NCBI RefSeq assembly: GCF_005877905.1
Contig: NZ_SWDV01000011.1
Span: 62,001 to 126,000 of the forward strand
Length of the DNA: 64,000 nt
Direction: 5' to 3'
DNA from: Pseudomonas nicosulfuronedens
GTDB taxonomy: Bacteria > Pseudomonadota > Gammaproteobacteria > Pseudomonadales > Pseudomonadaceae
Shown here: positions 62,385-64,000 of the stretch, piece after piece
Numbering within the stretch: position 1 is the stretch's first letter
Layout of the letters: each line of letters opens with the position of its first letter
Translations under genes and position numbers: made by a program
Notes under the pieces: model-generated
What the model was told of the DNA's origin: nothing
The model's database searches: none
What the model saw: only the letters and a program-made list of their open reading frames with translations

Positions 62385-63878
62385 ATGGCGCAGAACGAAA
62401 TCGAATCGATGGACGTGCTGCTGGTCGGCGCCGGCATCATGAGCGCAACCCTGGCTGTCCTGCTCAAGGAAGTCGATCCGGGCGTGAAGCTCGAGATCGT
62501 CGAACTGCAGGAATCCGGAGCCATCGAGAGTTCCAACCCGTGGAACAACGCCGGTACCGGTCACGCCGGCCTCTGCGAGCTGAACTACACCCCGCAGGCG
62601 GCCGACGGCTCGATCGACATCAAGAAGGCGGTGAACATCAACGCCCAGTTCGAGGTGTCCAAGCAGTTCTGGGCCTACCTGACCGGGAAGGACGCCTTCG
62701 GCGCACCGCGCAACTTCATCAACCCCGTTCCGCACATGAGCTTCGTGCGTGGCAAGGACATTCCGTTCCTGAAGAAGCGCCATGAGCTGCTCAGCCAGCA
62801 CCATGCCTTCACCTCGATGGAATACACCGAGGACCGCGCGAAGATCGCCGACTGGGCCCCGCTGACCATCCCTGGCCGACCGGCCGACGAGCAGGTCGCG
62901 ATGACCCGCGTGGAAAGCGGCACCGACGTCAACTTCGGCGCCCTGACCAACCAGCTGCTGGGCTACCTTTCCAGCCGCGAAGGCAGCGAAGTCCGCTACT
63001 TCCAGAAGGTCGTGGGCCTCGAACGCTCCGGCGACGGCTGGCTGGTGGACATCAAGAACACCCAGACCGGCGAAGCGCGCAAGGTCAAGGCGAAGTTCGT
63101 CTTCCTCGGCGCCGGTGGCGGCGCTCTGCCGCTGCTGCAGATGTCCGGCATTCCGGAAAGCAAGGGCTTCGGCGGCTTCCCGGTGAGCGGCCAGTGGCTG
63201 CGTTGCGACAACCCGGAAGTGGTCAAGCACCACCAGGCCAAGGTCTACAGCCAGGCCGAAGTGGGCGCCCCGCCGATGTCCGTGCCGCACCTGGACACCC
63301 GCGTGGTCGAGGGCAAGACCTCCCTGCTGTTCGGCCCCTACGCCGGCTTCTCCACCAAGTTCCTGCGTCACGGTTCGTTCCTCGACCTGCCGCTCTCGGT
63401 GCGCACCAGCAACCTGCTGCCGATGCTCGCCGTAGCTCGCGACAACATGGACCTCACCCGCTACCTGGTGAAGGAAGTCATGCAGTCCATGGACCAGCGC
63501 ATCGAAGCCCTGCGCAAGTTCTACCCGGAACTGAACCCGGCCGACTGGCGCCTCGAAACCGCTGGCCAGCGCGTGCAGATCATCAAGAAGGACCCGAAGA
63601 AAGGCGGCATCCTGCAGTTCGGTACCGAACTGGTGGCGGCCCAGGACGGTAGCATCGCCGCCCTGCTCGGCGCCTCCCCGGGTGCTTCGGTCACCGTCTC
63701 GATCATGCTGGGCCTGCTGGAGCGCTGCTTCCCCGAGCGCTACAAGTCGGCCGAGTGGACCGCGAAGCTCAAGGAGATCTTCCCGGCCCGCGAGAAGCAG
63801 CTGGAAACCGACGCCGCGGTATACCGCGAAGTCAACCAGATGACCGCCGACCGTCTGCAGATCGTCGCCGCGTCCTGA
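62385..63878 (+). CDS. mqo: malate:quinone oxidoreductase
   Basis: 497 residues. FAD Rossmann motif [17 protein letters not shown] (about 11-27), and the family segment [23 protein letters not shown], seen as [16 protein letters not shown]. It oxidises malate to oxaloacetate and passes electrons to quinone at the membrane face, replacing NAD-dependent malate dehydrogenase. GGAG is 8 nt before the ATG. PAO1 mqoB (PA4640) is the syntenic copy from memory; paralogue mqoA elsewhere. Confidence 0.96.
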   Translation: MAQNEIESMDVLLVGAGIMSATLAVLLKEVDPGVKLEIVELQESGAIESSNPWNNAGTGHAGLCELNYTPQAADGSIDIKKAVNINAQFEVSKQFWAYLTGKDAFGAPRNFINPVPHMSFVRGKDIPFLKKRHELLSQHHAFTSMEYTEDRAKIADWAPLTIPGRPADEQVAMTRVESGTDVNFGALTNQLLGYLSSREGSEVRYFQKVVGLERSGDGWLVDIKNTQTGEARKVKAKFVFLGAGGGALPLLQMSGIPESKGFGGFPVSGQWLRCDNPEVVKHHQAKVYSQAEVGAPPMSVPHLDTRVVEGKTSLLFGPYAGFSTKFLRHGSFLDLPLSVRTSNLLPMLAVARDNMDLTRYLVKEVMQSMDQRIEALRKFYPELNPADWRLETAGQRVQIIKKDPKKGGILQFGTELVAAQDGSIAALLGASPGASVTVSIMLGLLERCFPERYKSAEWTAKLKEIFPAREKQLETDAAVYREVNQMTADRLQIVAAS

Positions 63879-63892
63879 GTGCTGCACTCCTG

Positions 63893-63920
63893 AAAAAGCC
63901 CGCCATCCGGCGGGCTTTTT
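63893..63920. terminator. bidirectional Rho-independent terminator after mqo
   Basis: AAAAAGCCCGCC, ATCC, GGCGGGCTTTTT between mqo and a convergent gene. Confidence 0.88.
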
Positions 63921-63933
63921 CGTTTCTGCCGAT

Positions 63934-64000
63934 TCAATGACAGCTCACCATCCAGCCGACGCCGAAGCGGTCGGTGAGCATGCCGAAACGTTGGGCCCAG
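63934..64000 (-). CDS. VOC family protein (PhnB/YjdN-like), C-terminus only
   Basis: The frame ending at TGA (complement of 63934-63936) reads WAQRFGMLTDRFGVGWMVSCH, shortened: QRFGMLTDRFGVGWMV. That C-terminal FGMLTDRFG-x-x-WM motif is typical of PhnB/YjdN-like VOC proteins (glyoxalase/bleomycin-resistance fold, 3-demethylubiquinone-methyltransferase-like). The rest lies beyond the right edge. Confidence 0.75.
   Translation of the reverse strand, partial: WAQRFGMLTDRFGVGWMVSCH

Overview
This is GC-rich chromosomal DNA of a Pseudomonas. The best guess is a relative of P. aeruginosa in the citronellolis/nitroreducens/knackmussii part of the genus. Three things support this: strong third-position GC bias, Pseudomonas-type REP palindromes between genes, and gene order. 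From memory, and not checked here, the order matches four separate P. aeruginosa PAO1 blocks: about PA3429-PA3439, PA0849-PA0829, PA3921-PA3925 and PA4626-PA4640. The window therefore looks like core chromosome rearranged relative to PAO1. I see no rRNA, tRNA, insertion sequence, prophage or CRISPR array.

Layout. 1-7.8 kb: an alpha/beta hydrolase and class II aldolase pair, a WbqC-like protein, an LrgAB pair with a divergent LysR regulator, a cupin/flavodoxin pair, a pterin operon (folM-folE-folX), and a DUF1244/HopJ-family pair. 8-14.4 kb: trxB, a CHASE4-PAS-GGDEF diguanylate cyclase, cysZ, a family 4 glycosyltransferase and a DegV protein. 14.8-20 kb: stress and redox genes, namely an Old Yellow Enzyme with its TetR repressor and matching operators, a LysR/tautomerase divergon, a nitroreductase, glutathione peroxidase and slyD. 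20-31 kb: DUF3565-ackA-pta, an acyltransferase, an OmpA-family lipoprotein, a metallo-beta-lactamase-fold hydrolase, an AraC regulator with a divergent metal-dependent hydrolase, an alpha/beta hydrolase, and a secreted protein of unknown function.

31-40.7 kb is the most interesting part. A MalT-like LuxR regulator lies beside a DUF1302-DUF1329 envelope operon, an acyl-CoA ligase and a thiolase. The DUF1302 operon and the ligase gene share an 18-bp upstream motif placed exactly 26 nt from matching -10 hexamers, which suggests one regulon for taking up and activating a hydrophobic acid. 40.9-44.7 kb: a three-subunit membrane dehydrogenase of the gluconate dehydrogenase type.

44.8-54 kb: a LysE exporter, a tandem DUF1266 protein, hprA, a DUF1835 protein, rsmC, lysP, a yybP-ykoY-type (manganese) riboswitch ahead of a TMEM165/GDT1 transporter, a SnoaL-like protein and an epimerase. 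54-64 kb: an M48 lipoprotein protease, a chemoreceptor behind a FliA-type promoter, a degenerate SRAP protein with two small proteins, an acyltransferase with an odd H/D spacing, two small proteins, a YajG-like lipoprotein, malate:quinone oxidoreductase behind a very long leader, and the end of a VOC-family gene.

Four kinds of intergenic repeat recur: two short REP types, an 80-bp hairpin, and a roughly 115-165 bp hairpin with arms rich in CCCTCTCCC. Most genes end in GC-rich hairpins followed by T runs.
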